Below are positions 7,421 through 15,602 of a stretch of 33,748 bases of DNA, piece after piece; positions within the stretch are counted from its first letter, which is position 1, and each line of letters opens with the position of its first letter. A program made the translations under genes and the position numbers. Source of the DNA: Bacteroidales bacterium (GTDB lineage: Bacteria; Bacteroidota; Bacteroidia; Bacteroidales; Marinilabiliaceae); assembly GCA_017417385.1 (NCBI GenBank), contig JAFPZF010000034.1, forward strand, positions 1 through 33,748, given 5' to 3'. The notes beneath the pieces were generated by a model. That model made no database searches. It was not told the DNA's origin and worked only from the letters and a program-made list of their open reading frames with translations.

Positions 7421-7466
7421 AAGGAGTCCGTCCTTTCTGGCGAGGGTCAGGAAGGACGGACTTCTT
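7421..7466. terminator. Bidirectional hairpin between convergent genes
   Basis: A 15-bp stem (7421-7435 with 7452-7466, one G-T pair) encloses a 16-nt loop containing ggcgagggtc. It ends with short T-rich stretches on both strands and lies between the stops of the phosphatase gene (+) and porX (-). Confidence 0.75.
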
Positions 7467-7490
7467 ATAACCTAGAGAATAGACGTCGGC

Positions 7491-9059
7491 CTACTTGTTC
7501 TTTTTAGCCTTGAGCGTAGCTAGGGGGAGAATCATCTCCTCCATAGATATGCCGCCGTGCTGGAAGGAGTCCTTGTAGACCCTGACATATTCGTTGCGGT
7601 CGTTAGGGTAGACGAAGAAGCCGTCGTTGTTGGCGAAGACGAAGGAGGAGGCGACGGAGCTTGTCGGGAGGCCGATGTCCTCCGGCTTCTTAGCCTCGAT
7701 GACAGTCTTTTTGCTGAGGGCCTTCTCGTAGTCCATATTCTTGCCCGTCTTGTAGCGGAGATTCGTATTGAGCTCCCTAGGGCCCTTGATGTCGACAGGG
7801 TCGGAGACGCGAATCGTGCCGTGGTCGGTAGTCAAGATGATAGTATAGCCCTTGCTAGCCATGAGTGAGAGCGTCTCGTGGAACTTGCTATGCTTGAACC
7901 ATGAGAGGGTGACGGAGCGGTAGGCGGCGTCGTCGGTGAGGAGGTCTCTCATGACGTTGTTGGTCACGCTATGCGAGAGGTTGTCGACGAAGCAGAAGAC
8001 GAGAGCGTTGAGGTCGTTGTTGGCGTAGCCGCCGAACTTCTTGATGTATTGTTCGGCGCTATCGTTGTTGCCGACCTTGTAGTAGGACTGTTTGACGGCG
8101 GACATCTTGTGCCTCTCGAAGTAGTCAGTCAGCAGTTCACGCTCGTATTTGTTGAGACGTTCCTCGGACTCGCTGTCGTCCACCCAGTATTGTGGGACGA
8201 GCTTCTTGATGTCTCTCGGTAGGAGACCCGAGAAGATAGAGTTGCGGGCGTACTGAGTAGCCGTCGGGAGGATGCCGCAGTAGAGCTCCGTCGAGATGTC
8301 GAAATCCTCGGCGAGGATAGGCCTAATCTTCTTCCACTGGTCTAGGCGGAAGTTGTCTATGACGACGAGAGCGACCTTCGTCTTGTTCTTGATAAGCGGG
8401 AGGACGCGTTCGGAGAGAATGCGGTGGGAGAGGAGCGGAGCGGAGGCAGGGTTCTTGATCCACGTCGCGTACTCCTTGTCGATGAACTTACAGAAGTTGA
8501 TGTTGGCCTCTTTCTTGAGGGCGAGGAGCATCTCGTTCATAGTGTCGTCACCCTCGAGGCGGAGTTCCCAGTCGACTATAGACTCGTAGAGCCTGTTCCA
8601 GTCGTTGATATTACGAGAGGTAGCGATGCTGGAGGAGAGCAGCATATTAGCCTGGATGAACTCCTTGTTAGTTGTCTCCCTGACGATGTTCTGTCTTTCC
8701 ATCATCTTAGTCAGGCAGGCGGTCAGTTGCGGGACGCCGACAGGCTTGACGAGGTAGTCGTCGATTTGCTTGCCGAGGGCTGAGGTCATAGTGTCGACCG
8801 CCTCGCTTTTCGTCATCATCACGACAGGGACCTCCGGTTTGAGACGTTTAAGGACAGGGAGGACGTCGAGGCCAGTCATTCCCGGCATTTGCTCGTCGAG
8901 GATGACGAGGTCGAAGTTTTCAGAGGAGAAGGTGTCGATAGCGTCTTGTCCGTTGGTTTCAGTCTTCAGTACGTAGCCCAGATTGCTGAGGAAAACGCTA
9001 TAAGGCTTAGCGAGGGTGTCGATCTCGTCGTCTACCCAGAGAATACGTTTGTTGGCCAT
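7491..9059 (-). CDS. porX: PorX-type response regulator with PglZ phosphodiesterase domain
   Basis: Residues 1-120 are a receiver domain with acidic pocket D10/D11, phospho-acceptor D55 in VILDEQMPG, T83 and K105 (VKPVG). A helical linker follows. Residues ~225-520 are a PglZ domain of the alkaline-phosphatase superfamily, showing VVIDNFRLDQW, LPTATQYARNSIFSGL with the candidate Thr nucleophile, and a metal-binding TTDHGT. The length (522 aa) matches Porphyromonas PorX. In that system PorX is phosphorylated by PorY, works with SigP, and controls type IX secretion genes; the PglZ domain is a zinc phosphodiesterase acting on cyclic and linear oligonucleotides. This fits T9SS-like C-termini on two proteins in the window. 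It is co-transcribed with the small upstream gene. Confidence 0.93.
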   Translation of the reverse strand: MANKRILWVDDEIDTLAKPYSVFLSNLGYVLKTETNGQDAIDTFSSENFDLVILDEQMPGMTGLDVLPVLKRLKPEVPVVMMTKSEAVDTMTSALGKQIDDYLVKPVGVPQLTACLTKMMERQNIVRETTNKEFIQANMLLSSSIATSRNINDWNRLYESIVDWELRLEGDDTMNEMLLALKKEANINFCKFIDKEYATWIKNPASAPLLSHRILSERVLPLIKNKTKVALVVIDNFRLDQWKKIRPILAEDFDISTELYCGILPTATQYARNSIFSGLLPRDIKKLVPQYWVDDSESEERLNKYERELLTDYFERHKMSAVKQSYYKVGNNDSAEQYIKKFGGYANNDLNALVFCFVDNLSHSVTNNVMRDLLTDDAAYRSVTLSWFKHSKFHETLSLMASKGYTIILTTDHGTIRVSDPVDIKGPRELNTNLRYKTGKNMDYEKALSKKTVIEAKKPEDIGLPTSSVASSFVFANNDGFFVYPNDRNEYVRVYKDSFQHGGISMEEMILPLATLKAKKNK

Positions 9060-9074
9060 TATCAGGGAAAGATA

Positions 9075-9374
9075 TTATTCGCCGGCGATGAAAAGAGCGA
9101 CGATGATGATGATGATAGTCGTGAGCGTTGCGATGAGGAGAGTTTTCTTGCTGAGCCCTTGTTTATTAGTGGAAGAGGCGAGTCGTCTTGCGTCGGAGGG
9201 CTCGTGGAAAATAGGGACGCCATTTTCGCGGCAAAGCTTGTCGATGCACTCCTTAGCCTCGAGGGAAGACGCGCCAGTCTCGCCCATATACATGCGATGT
9301 GCGGTCCGGTGTTTTCCTTGTCGGCAGAGAGCGAGACATTGGTCGCGGAACTCTGTGCTTATATTGTTGTCCAT
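9075..9374 (-). CDS. Small tail-anchored membrane protein upstream of porX
   Basis: 99 residues. A helical soluble N-terminal half with regular short helices (FRDQCLALCRQGKHRTAHRM, SSLEAKECIDKLCREN) is followed by one C-terminal membrane helix at ~79-96 (LLIATLTTIIIIIVALFIAG). No signal peptide is seen, so the bulk is predicted to be cytoplasmic. The N-terminal part looks like a ribosomal-protein-L7/L12-type or short-SHOCT-like helical module, but the family is not certain. It ends 15 bp before porX, so the two are very likely co-transcribed, and a role at the membrane together with PorX is possible. Its -7 region on the minus strand (CATATTTG) is one base off the Bacteroidota box. Confidence 0.75.
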   Translation of the reverse strand: MDNNISTEFRDQCLALCRQGKHRTAHRMYMGETGASSLEAKECIDKLCRENGVPIFHEPSDARRLASSTNKQGLSKKTLLIATLTTIIIIIVALFIAGE

Positions 9375-9646
9375 TACAGTATGCTTTTCGTTAGTGTATA
9401 TGCAAATATGCGAAGATTTTTTGATGAATGCAAGAAGGGCGGCATGAAATGGGGAGGGAGGTTAACATAAGACGGGGCTGGGCTAATACAGGTCTAACCC
9501 GAGGGGGAGGGCAGGATAGTGAGATACGGGAGAGGAGAAGGAGCTGAGTAGAGAGGGCGTGGAGAGGAGCGCGAAGAGTGAAAAGGCGGTGGTAGAATTG
9601 TATTTAACTATTATTATAGCTAAATTTGCGACCGCTTATAGGGGTT
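9375..9646. other. Divergent intergenic region, purine-rich
   Basis: No gene is visible between the divergent start at 9374 and ileS. The stretch 9500-9590 is strongly G/A-rich on the plus strand with several GGG runs. The ileS promoter at 9598-9628 follows. Confidence 0.6.
9598..9628 (+). promoter_or_regulatory. Bacteroidota promoter upstream of ileS
   Basis: TTG at 9598-9600, a 20-bp spacer and TAAATTTG at 9621-9628. Transcription from near 9634 would give a leader of about 310 nt that contains a whole copy of the dispersed structured repeat. Confidence 0.7.
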
Positions 9647-9906
9647 GGGGACTTCTATAAATTGCTTTTTCTGCGTTGGCGTTGCCTTCATTCCTAACGC
9701 TCGGAAATAGGAGCAAGCTCCTTTTCTCTCGCTTAATCGGAATGTTGCACTCAACTTTGAAATCCTCATGTACTACAGTACACTCCGGTATTCAAAGTCT
9801 CGTGCGCCTTGGCTTCGCCTCATGTGCTTTCGCTCGGAAATGGGAGCAAGCTCCATTTCGCTCGCTTGATCGCACAAGTGAAAAATCTAATTTCTAGGAC
9901 TTCCCC
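9647..9906 (+). repeat. Dispersed structured repeat, copy A (in the ileS leader)
   Basis: Its ends form an imperfect inverted repeat: gggacttctataaattgc at the left, and the complement of the right end reads ggggaagtcctagaaatta. Inside are hairpins ggagc-aa-gctcc at 9709-9722 and 9838-9858, and a longer palindrome around 9753-9798 (ctttgaa...ttcaaag). No ORF is conserved between the copies. Confidence 0.85.
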
Positions 9907-9943
9907 GCAGAATAAAGGGTAACCACGGATATAAACAGAGCAG

Positions 9944-12900
9944 ATGGCGAAGAGATTTGCAGAATACAAGGGTCTTGACCTGACGAAGACCGCAGAGGAG
10001 ATGGGGCAGAAGTGGACGGCGGAGAGCGCCTTCCAGAAGAGCCTGTCGGAGCGAGAGGGGTATCCAAGTTTCGTCTTCTATGACGGTCCTCCATCGGCGA
10101 ACGGAAAGCCGGGCATACATCACGTCATGGCTCGTGCGCTGAAGGATGCGTTCTGTCGATATAAGACACAGCGGGGCTTCAAGGTGATGAGGAAGGCCGG
10201 ATGGGACACCCATGGACTGCCGGTGGAGCTCGGAGTCGAGAAGATGCTCGGCATCACGAAGGAGGACATCGGCGGTAAGATATCCGTGGACGACTACAAT
10301 GCAGCGTGCCGCAAGGAGGTCATGAAGTACATTGGTCTGTGGGGCGACCTGACGGACAAGATGGGCTACTGGATAGACATGACCGACCCGTACATCACGT
10401 ACGACAACAAGTACATCGAGAGCTTGTGGTGGCTACTCAAGCAGCTGTATGAGAAGGGTTACCTATATAAGGGATATACGATACAGCCGTATTCGCCGGC
10501 GGCGGGCACGGGACTGAGCTCGCACGAGCTGAACCAGCCTGGGTGCTACAGGGACGTCAAGGACACGACAGTCACGGCACAGTTCACAGTCACGAAAGAC
10601 GGGAAGAGCCAGTGGCTCTTTGACAAGTGCGCGGGCCTCCCGCTGTACTTCCTAGCATGGACGACTACGCCGTGGACATTGCCATCGAACACAGCGCTGT
10701 GTGTCGGCGAGAAGATAGACTACGTATTGCTCCACACGTTCAACCCGTACACGGCAGTCGAGGAGATGGTCGTCATGGCGAAGGATCTCGTCGGGACCTA
10801 CTTCGGCGCTGGGGCTAGCGAGGCGGAGATGACATATAAGGAAGGCGACAAGGTCGTCCCGTACAGAGTCGTCGCGGAGATGAAGGGCAAGGAGCTGATC
10901 GGCATCAAGTATGAGCAGCTGTTGCCATTTGCGAAGCCGGACGGCAAGGCGTTTGAGGTCATCAGTGGCGACTACGTCACGACGGCAGACGGTACGGGCA
11001 TAGTCCACATAGCGCCGGACTTTGGTGCGGACGATGCTAGGGTCGCGAAGAACTATGGAGTCGTCCCGTTGATGTTCGTCGACAGGAACGGCAAGGAGCA
11101 GCCGATGGTCGATAAGAAGGGCCGTTTCTACCTCATCGAGGACCTCGACCCCGAGTATGTCGAGAAGTTCGTCGACAAGGCTGCATACGGCGAGTTCGCG
11201 GGCAGGTATGTCAAGAACGCATACGACGAGACGCTGACCGACAAGGATGCGACGCTCGACATAGACCTGTGCGTCAAGCTCAAGAAGGAGAACAAGGCGT
11301 TCAAGGTCGCGAAGCATGAGCACAGCTATCCACACTGCTGGAGAACCGACAAGCCAGTCCTCTACTATCCACTTGACTCGTGGTTCATCAAGACGACGGC
11401 CATCAAGGACAGGATGATCGAGCTCAACAAGACCATCAACTGGAAGCCGAGCTACACCGGCAGCGGGCGCTTCGGCAACTGGCTCGAGAACCTCCAGGAC
11501 TGGAACCTCAGCAGGAGCAGGTTCTGGGGCACACCGCTCCCGATCTGGAGGACAGAGGACGGGCGCGAGGAGAAGTGCATCGGGAGCCTCGAGGAGCTCA
11601 TCGGCGAGATAGAGAAGGCAGTGAAGGCGGGCGTCATGAAGGAGAACCCGTATAAGAACTTCAAGGTTGGCGACATGACGAAGGAGAACTATGACCCGAA
11701 GAACATCGACCTCCACAGGCCGTATATCGACGGAGTCGTCCTCGTCTCGGCGAGCGGTCAGCCGATGCACAGGGAGCCGGACCTCGTCGACGTCTGGTTC
11801 GACAGCGGTGCGATGCCATACGCGCAGTACCACTATCCATTTGAGAACAAAGAGACCCTGCCGTTCCCGGCAGACTTCATAGCCGAGGGTGTCGATCAGA
11901 CGCGCGGATGGTTCTTCACGCTGCATGCCATAGCATCCATGTGCTTTGACAGCGTAGCGTTCAAGAACGTCATCTCGAACGGCCTCGTCCTCGACAAGAA
12001 CGGCAACAAGATGTCAAAGCGACTCGGTAATGCCGTCGATCCATTCGAGGTCATCGAGAAGTACGGAGCGGACGCCGTCAGGTGGTACATGCTGACCAAT
12101 GCACAGCCGTGGGACAACCTCAAGTTCGACGTCGCGGGAGTTGACGAAGTCAGGAGGAAGTTCTTCGGAACACTGTATAACACCTATTCCTTCTTCGCGC
12201 TGTATGCGAACATCGACGGGTACACGGGCAACGAGCCCAAGGTCCCAGTCGCAGAGAGACCGGAGATAGACAGGTGGATTATCTCTCTCCTGAACACCGT
12301 CGTCGCAGAGGCTACCGACGCCATGGAGAGCTATGAGCCGACGAGGGCAGGCAGGGCGATACAGGACTTCGTCATGGAGAACCTGTCGAACTGGTACGTC
12401 AGACTGAACAGGAAGCGCTTCTGGGGCGGCGAGATGAACACCGACAAGCTGGCGGCATATCAGACGCTGCACGAGTGCCTCCTGAAGATCTCGATGCTCA
12501 GTGCACCGATAGCGCCGTTCCTCTCGGACAGGATATACAGAGACCTCCAGGGCGACAGCGAGAAGACAGTACACCTCTCGGAGTGGCCGAAGGCAGAGAC
12601 ACAGTATATCGACAAGCCGCTCGAGGAGAGAATGGACTATGCGCAGAACCTCTCGTCGATGATACTTGCCCTCAGGCGCAAGGTCAACATCAAGGTACGT
12701 CAGCCGCTGAGCAAGATCATGATACCGGCGCCGGACGAGGAGTTCAGGAAGCAGCTCGAGAGAGTGCAGAACCTCATCTTGACCGAGGTCAACGTCAAGG
12801 AGCTGCAGTACATCTCGGAGGACGAGGGCGTATTGAAGAAGAGCATCAAGCCGAACTTCAAGACACTCGGTCCGAAGCATGGCAAGCTGATGAAGCAGAT

Positions 12901-13360
12901 AGCAGCCACCATGGCGACGATGACGCAGAAGGACATAGCCAAGTTCGAGAGGGAGGAGACATTCGACCTCGTATTGGCGGACGGGCAGAGCGTCCATCTC
13001 GACCTTCAGGATGCCGAGATCATCTCGCAGGACATCCCGGGCTGGCTCGTAGCGAACGAGGGCAAGCTGACAGTCGCCCTCGACATCGAGATTAGTGAGG
13101 AGCTGAGGGAGGAAGGTTTGGCACGTGAGTTGATAAACAGGATACAGAACCTCAGGAAGGATTCCGGATTCGATGTGACTGACAAGATCAAGATAAGCAT
13201 CAGTTCGAACGAGAAGACCGACCAGGCCATCAGCCATTTCTCGGACTACATCTGCCAGCAGACTTTGGCAGTCGAGGTAAAGACGGTGGCTGGCGTGGCA
13301 GGCACGGAGGTCGACATCGACGACGACCTGAAGCTTGTCATAGCAGTCAGCAGAGTATAG
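9944..13360 (+). CDS. ileS: Isoleucyl-tRNA synthetase
   Basis: 1138 residues, a class Ia aminoacyl-tRNA synthetase that charges tRNA-Ile. The HIGH-type motif is in PPSANGKPGIHH (49-60). The Rossmann fold is interrupted by the CP1 editing domain (TTTPWTLPSNTALCV and GTGIVHIAPDFGADD), which clears valine. KMSKR is at 689-693, followed by the helical anticodon-binding region. The length and layout match the long Bacteroidota form (~1130-1150 aa), which resembles the eukaryote/archaeal type, without a clear C-terminal zinc finger. The ATG at 9944 starts a canonical N-terminus (MAKRFAEYKGLDL). It heads a cluster with the DksA-like gene and lspA, the same order as in many Bacteroidales. Confidence 0.98.
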   Translation: MAKRFAEYKGLDLTKTAEEMGQKWTAESAFQKSLSEREGYPSFVFYDGPPSANGKPGIHHVMARALKDAFCRYKTQRGFKVMRKAGWDTHGLPVELGVEKMLGITKEDIGGKISVDDYNAACRKEVMKYIGLWGDLTDKMGYWIDMTDPYITYDNKYIESLWWLLKQLYEKGYLYKGYTIQPYSPAAGTGLSSHELNQPGCYRDVKDTTVTAQFTVTKDGKSQWLFDKCAGLPLYFLAWTTTPWTLPSNTALCVGEKIDYVLLHTFNPYTAVEEMVVMAKDLVGTYFGAGASEAEMTYKEGDKVVPYRVVAEMKGKELIGIKYEQLLPFAKPDGKAFEVISGDYVTTADGTGIVHIAPDFGADDARVAKNYGVVPLMFVDRNGKEQPMVDKKGRFYLIEDLDPEYVEKFVDKAAYGEFAGRYVKNAYDETLTDKDATLDIDLCVKLKKENKAFKVAKHEHSYPHCWRTDKPVLYYPLDSWFIKTTAIKDRMIELNKTINWKPSYTGSGRFGNWLENLQDWNLSRSRFWGTPLPIWRTEDGREEKCIGSLEELIGEIEKAVKAGVMKENPYKNFKVGDMTKENYDPKNIDLHRPYIDGVVLVSASGQPMHREPDLVDVWFDSGAMPYAQYHYPFENKETLPFPADFIAEGVDQTRGWFFTLHAIASMCFDSVAFKNVISNGLVLDKNGNKMSKRLGNAVDPFEVIEKYGADAVRWYMLTNAQPWDNLKFDVAGVDEVRRKFFGTLYNTYSFFALYANIDGYTGNEPKVPVAERPEIDRWIISLLNTVVAEATDAMESYEPTRAGRAIQDFVMENLSNWYVRLNRKRFWGGEMNTDKLAAYQTLHECLLKISMLSAPIAPFLSDRIYRDLQGDSEKTVHLSEWPKAETQYIDKPLEERMDYAQNLSSMILALRRKVNIKVRQPLSKIMIPAPDEEFRKQLERVQNLILTEVNVKELQYISEDEGVLKKSIKPNFKTLGPKHGKLMKQIAATMATMTQKDIAKFEREETFDLVLADGQSVHLDLQDAEIISQDIPGWLVANEGKLTVALDIEISEELREEGLARELINRIQNLRKDSGFDVTDKIKISISSNEKTDQAISHFSDYICQQTLAVEVKTVAGVAGTEVDIDDDLKLVIAVSRV

Positions 13361-13399
13361 AAAGCAATAACAGGACTCCCCGGATAAATACAAATCATT

Positions 13400-13774
13400 A
13401 TGGCAGAGAAGACGCGATATAGTGACGAGGAGCTTCAGGAGTTCAAGGCCATAATCTTGGAGAAGCTCGAGAAGGCGAAGGCAGACTTCGAGATGTACAG
13501 GAACGAGGTGACGCATGCGAATGCCAACGACACGCAGAACACCAGTCCGACGTTCCACACGCTGGAGGACGGACAGGCATTCCTCTCGAAGGAGGAGGCC
13601 AGTCGTCAGGCGGAGCGTGCTCAGAAGTTCATAGCTAACCTCCAGGCGGCACTCGTGAGGATAGAGAACGGGACGTATGGCATCTGCAGGGAGACGGGCA
13701 AGCTGATCCCGAAGGAGAGGCTGATGGCCGTTCCTCACGCGACGCTCAGCATCGAGGCGAAGCAGAAGAAATAG
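13400..13774 (+). CDS. DksA/TraR-family RNA polymerase-binding regulator
   Basis: 124 residues with an N-terminal coiled coil (EFKAIILEKLEKAKADFEMY) and the C-terminal GTYGICRETGKLIPKERLMA followed by VPHATLSIEA. The spacing and the VPHAT ending are typical of TraR/DksA proteins that enter the RNA polymerase secondary channel and adjust initiation with ppGpp. Only one cysteine of the usual C4 zinc finger is seen (GICRETGKL); the remaining positions are Thr, Pro and Ala. The fold must therefore be held without a full zinc site, as in other cysteine-poor DksA relatives. It lies between ileS and lspA, 39 bp after ileS and 13 bp before lspA. Confidence 0.88.
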   Translation: MAEKTRYSDEELQEFKAIILEKLEKAKADFEMYRNEVTHANANDTQNTSPTFHTLEDGQAFLSKEEASRQAERAQKFIANLQAALVRIENGTYGICRETGKLIPKERLMAVPHATLSIEAKQKK

Positions 13775-13787
13775 AGTGCGCGGAGAG

Positions 13788-14462
13788 ATGACACGCAACA
13801 GACTGATTGCGGCACTGACAGTGTCGGCAGTCGTAGTGCTTGACCAGCTGACGAAGTTCCTGGTCAAGCTCAACATGCAGATAGGCGAGGACATACGCGT
13901 CTTCGGCGACTGGATGCGGATACACTTCGTCGAGAACAACGGCATGGCCTTGGGGCTAGAGTTTGCGCCGGGTAGCATCGGGAAGATAGCCTTGAGCCTC
14001 TTCCGGGTGGTAGCCGTCGTCGTCATCGGGTGGTATATCATCCAGATCAGCAAGAAGAAGGAGAGACCGTTCTACGTCATTTGCGTCTCGCTAGTCTTTG
14101 CCGGGGCGATAGGCAACATAATAGACTCGTTGTTCTACGGTATGATCTTCAGTTCGTCGATAGGTCAGGTGGCGGAGTTCCTGCCGGCAGACGGAGGGTA
14201 TGAAAGTTTTCTACACGGACGTGTCGTCGACATGCTGTACTTCCCACTCATCAATGGCACATTCCCGAGCTGGGTGCCGGTGTGGGGAGGTGAGAGCTAC
14301 GAGTTCTTCAGGCCAGTCTTCAACGTGGCGGACTCGGCGATAACAGTCGGAATAGTGCTCATACTCCTATTCTTCAGAGACCGGCTCGGCGCGGACCTCA
14401 ATCAGCAGAAGCAGAAGAGCGCGGGCGCTGAGACAGAGGGCGAGGCGGGGGCCGAGCAGTGA
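13788..14462 (+). CDS. lspA: Lipoprotein signal peptidase (signal peptidase II)
   Basis: An aspartic protease that cleaves the signal peptide of prolipoproteins just before the lipidated cysteine. Family motifs are present in order: VVLDQLTK in the first helix, the ENNGMALG segment, GNIIDSLFYG with the first catalytic Asp, and VFNVADSAITVG with the second. Four membrane helices are expected. At 224 aa it is longer than E. coli LspA (164 aa), with an extracytoplasmic insertion (FSSSIGQVAEFLPADGGYES) usual in Bacteroidota. The ATG at 13788 is chosen over the GTG at 13776 because a gcggagag ribosome binding site precedes it. It would process the many lipoproteins encoded nearby. Confidence 0.96.
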   Translation: MTRNRLIAALTVSAVVVLDQLTKFLVKLNMQIGEDIRVFGDWMRIHFVENNGMALGLEFAPGSIGKIALSLFRVVAVVVIGWYIIQISKKKERPFYVICVSLVFAGAIGNIIDSLFYGMIFSSSIGQVAEFLPADGGYESFLHGRVVDMLYFPLINGTFPSWVPVWGGESYEFFRPVFNVADSAITVGIVLILLFFRDRLGADLNQQKQKSAGAETEGEAGAEQ

Positions 14463-14486
14463 CGGGGAAAGCACACTGAAAATATA

Positions 14487-14522
14487 GAGGCAGCTGTGAT
14501 GTGGTCGCGGCTGTCTCATTTT
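14487..14522 (+). terminator. Intrinsic terminator after lspA
   Basis: A 12-bp stem with G-U pairs (14487-14498 with 14506-14517) is followed by atttt. It lies 24 bp after the lspA stop. Confidence 0.7.
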
Positions 14523-14531
14523 CATAAATAA

Positions 14532-14574
14532 GGGACCTTAGAAAACCTAAATTCTAGAAGTTCTCTAAGTTCCC
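14532..14574 (+). repeat. Minimal form of the dispersed repeat: abutting inverted ends
   Basis: A 43-bp imperfect palindrome, gggaccttagaaaac ... gttctctaagttccc, around ctaaattctagaa. Both halves resemble the ends of the long repeats (for example the aaatctaatttctagaa type at 9880-9906), as if the internal part had been deleted. Confidence 0.6.
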
Positions 14575-14609
14575 GAGACGAAAGGACGGGACAAGAAAGA
14601 GAAGAAAGA

Positions 14610-15386
14610 ATGATAGACACACACACACATATCTACGAGAAGGCGTATGACGAGGACAGGGACCTCGTCGTCAGGAGTGCCGTCGAGGCGGGCGTCGGCG
14701 TCATGCTGCTACCGTCGACCAACGAGGAGGACGTCGAGGATGTATGGGCAGTCACCGAGAAGTACAAGGGAGTGTGCATGCCCATGTATGGGCTACATCC
14801 GACCGAGATAGGGGACAATCCCGACCTGCAGCTCGACAAGATACTCGACTTTGCGATGAGGCATGAGCCGTATGTCGGGATAGGCGAGATCGGGCTCGAC
14901 CTGCACTGGGACAAGAGCAACATAGAAGTTCAGAAGCACATCTTCGAGCGTCAGATAGACTATGCGTGGGAGCATGACAAGCCCGTCAGCATACACTGCA
15001 GGGAGGCCGTGAGCGTATTGATGGACATGTTCGAAAAGAGGGGCGGGCGGATACCTGGTGGGAGCCTACACTGTTATGACGGTAGCGTCGAGCAGGCGAA
15101 GGTCATAGTCAGGAAGTATCCGCAGCTCGGCTTCGGCTTTGGCGGTTCGTGCACCTATAAGAACAGCAAAGTCTCGGAGGTCGCGGCTAACATACCGCTA
15201 ACACATATCTTGACCGAGACCGATGCGCCGTACCTGACGCCGGTGCCGCACAGGGGGACGAGGAACGAGCCCAAGTACGTCCCGCTGGTCGTCAGTCGTC
15301 TGGCGGCAGCCATAGGTGTCAGTGAGGGCGATTTGGGGGCAGTGACGGAGGCCAATGCGCGTCGGATATTCGGGCTAAAAGAGTAG
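14610..15386 (+). CDS. tatD: TatD-family metal-dependent deoxyribonuclease
   Basis: 258 residues of the amidohydrolase TIM-barrel superfamily. The metal ligands are in place: DTHTH near the N-terminus (residues 3-7), GEIGLDLHW, SIHCREA, LHCYDG and ETDAPYLTPVPHRG near the C-terminus. TatD proteins are 3'-5' exonucleases or endonucleases on DNA and have been linked to DNA repair and fragmentation. The length is normal for the family. It stands alone between the lspA terminator and the exbB promoter region, with no terminator visible right after it. Confidence 0.95.
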   Translation: MIDTHTHIYEKAYDEDRDLVVRSAVEAGVGVMLLPSTNEEDVEDVWAVTEKYKGVCMPMYGLHPTEIGDNPDLQLDKILDFAMRHEPYVGIGEIGLDLHWDKSNIEVQKHIFERQIDYAWEHDKPVSIHCREAVSVLMDMFEKRGGRIPGGSLHCYDGSVEQAKVIVRKYPQLGFGFGGSCTYKNSKVSEVAANIPLTHILTETDAPYLTPVPHRGTRNEPKYVPLVVSRLAAAIGVSEGDLGAVTEANARRIFGLKE

Positions 15387-15456
15387 AGAGTGGCGGTAAA
15401 AGGGCATAAAAGAGATATAAAAACGGGCAGGAAGAAAGTTTTAGGAGCATAAGAGG

Positions 15457-15485
15457 TTTGTATGTTCTAAATTTTTCGTAATTTG
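15457..15485 (+). promoter_or_regulatory. Likely promoter of the exbB operon
   Basis: TTTG at 15457-15460, an 18-bp spacer and TAATTTG at 15479-15485, which is one base short of the TAnnTTTG consensus. The leader to the ATG at 15603 would be about 110 nt and is A-rich near the end. Confidence 0.5.
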
Positions 15486-15602
15486 GCACTGCAAAGCGTG
15501 TCGATTTTCGAGTTGTGGGGTGTGATGCCGCCGGCTAGGAGACGACAAAGCTAGACAAACAAGAATCAATAAAAACAAATAAAAGTCAAATTAACGCAGA
15601 TT

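Noticed and set aside
7557-9470. Plus-strand open frames opposite porX and the small gene
   Set aside because: They are Val/Asp/Glu-rich shadows of clear minus-strand genes.
9634-9943. T-box or tRNA-sensing leader of ileS
   Set aside because: No T-box sequence or specifier stem was found; the leader is occupied by the dispersed repeat.
10652-14053. Long minus-strand open frames (424 and 679 residues) opposite ileS and dksA
   Set aside because: They mirror the high-GC third-position pattern of ileS and show only Leu/Arg/Asp-rich shadow sequence.
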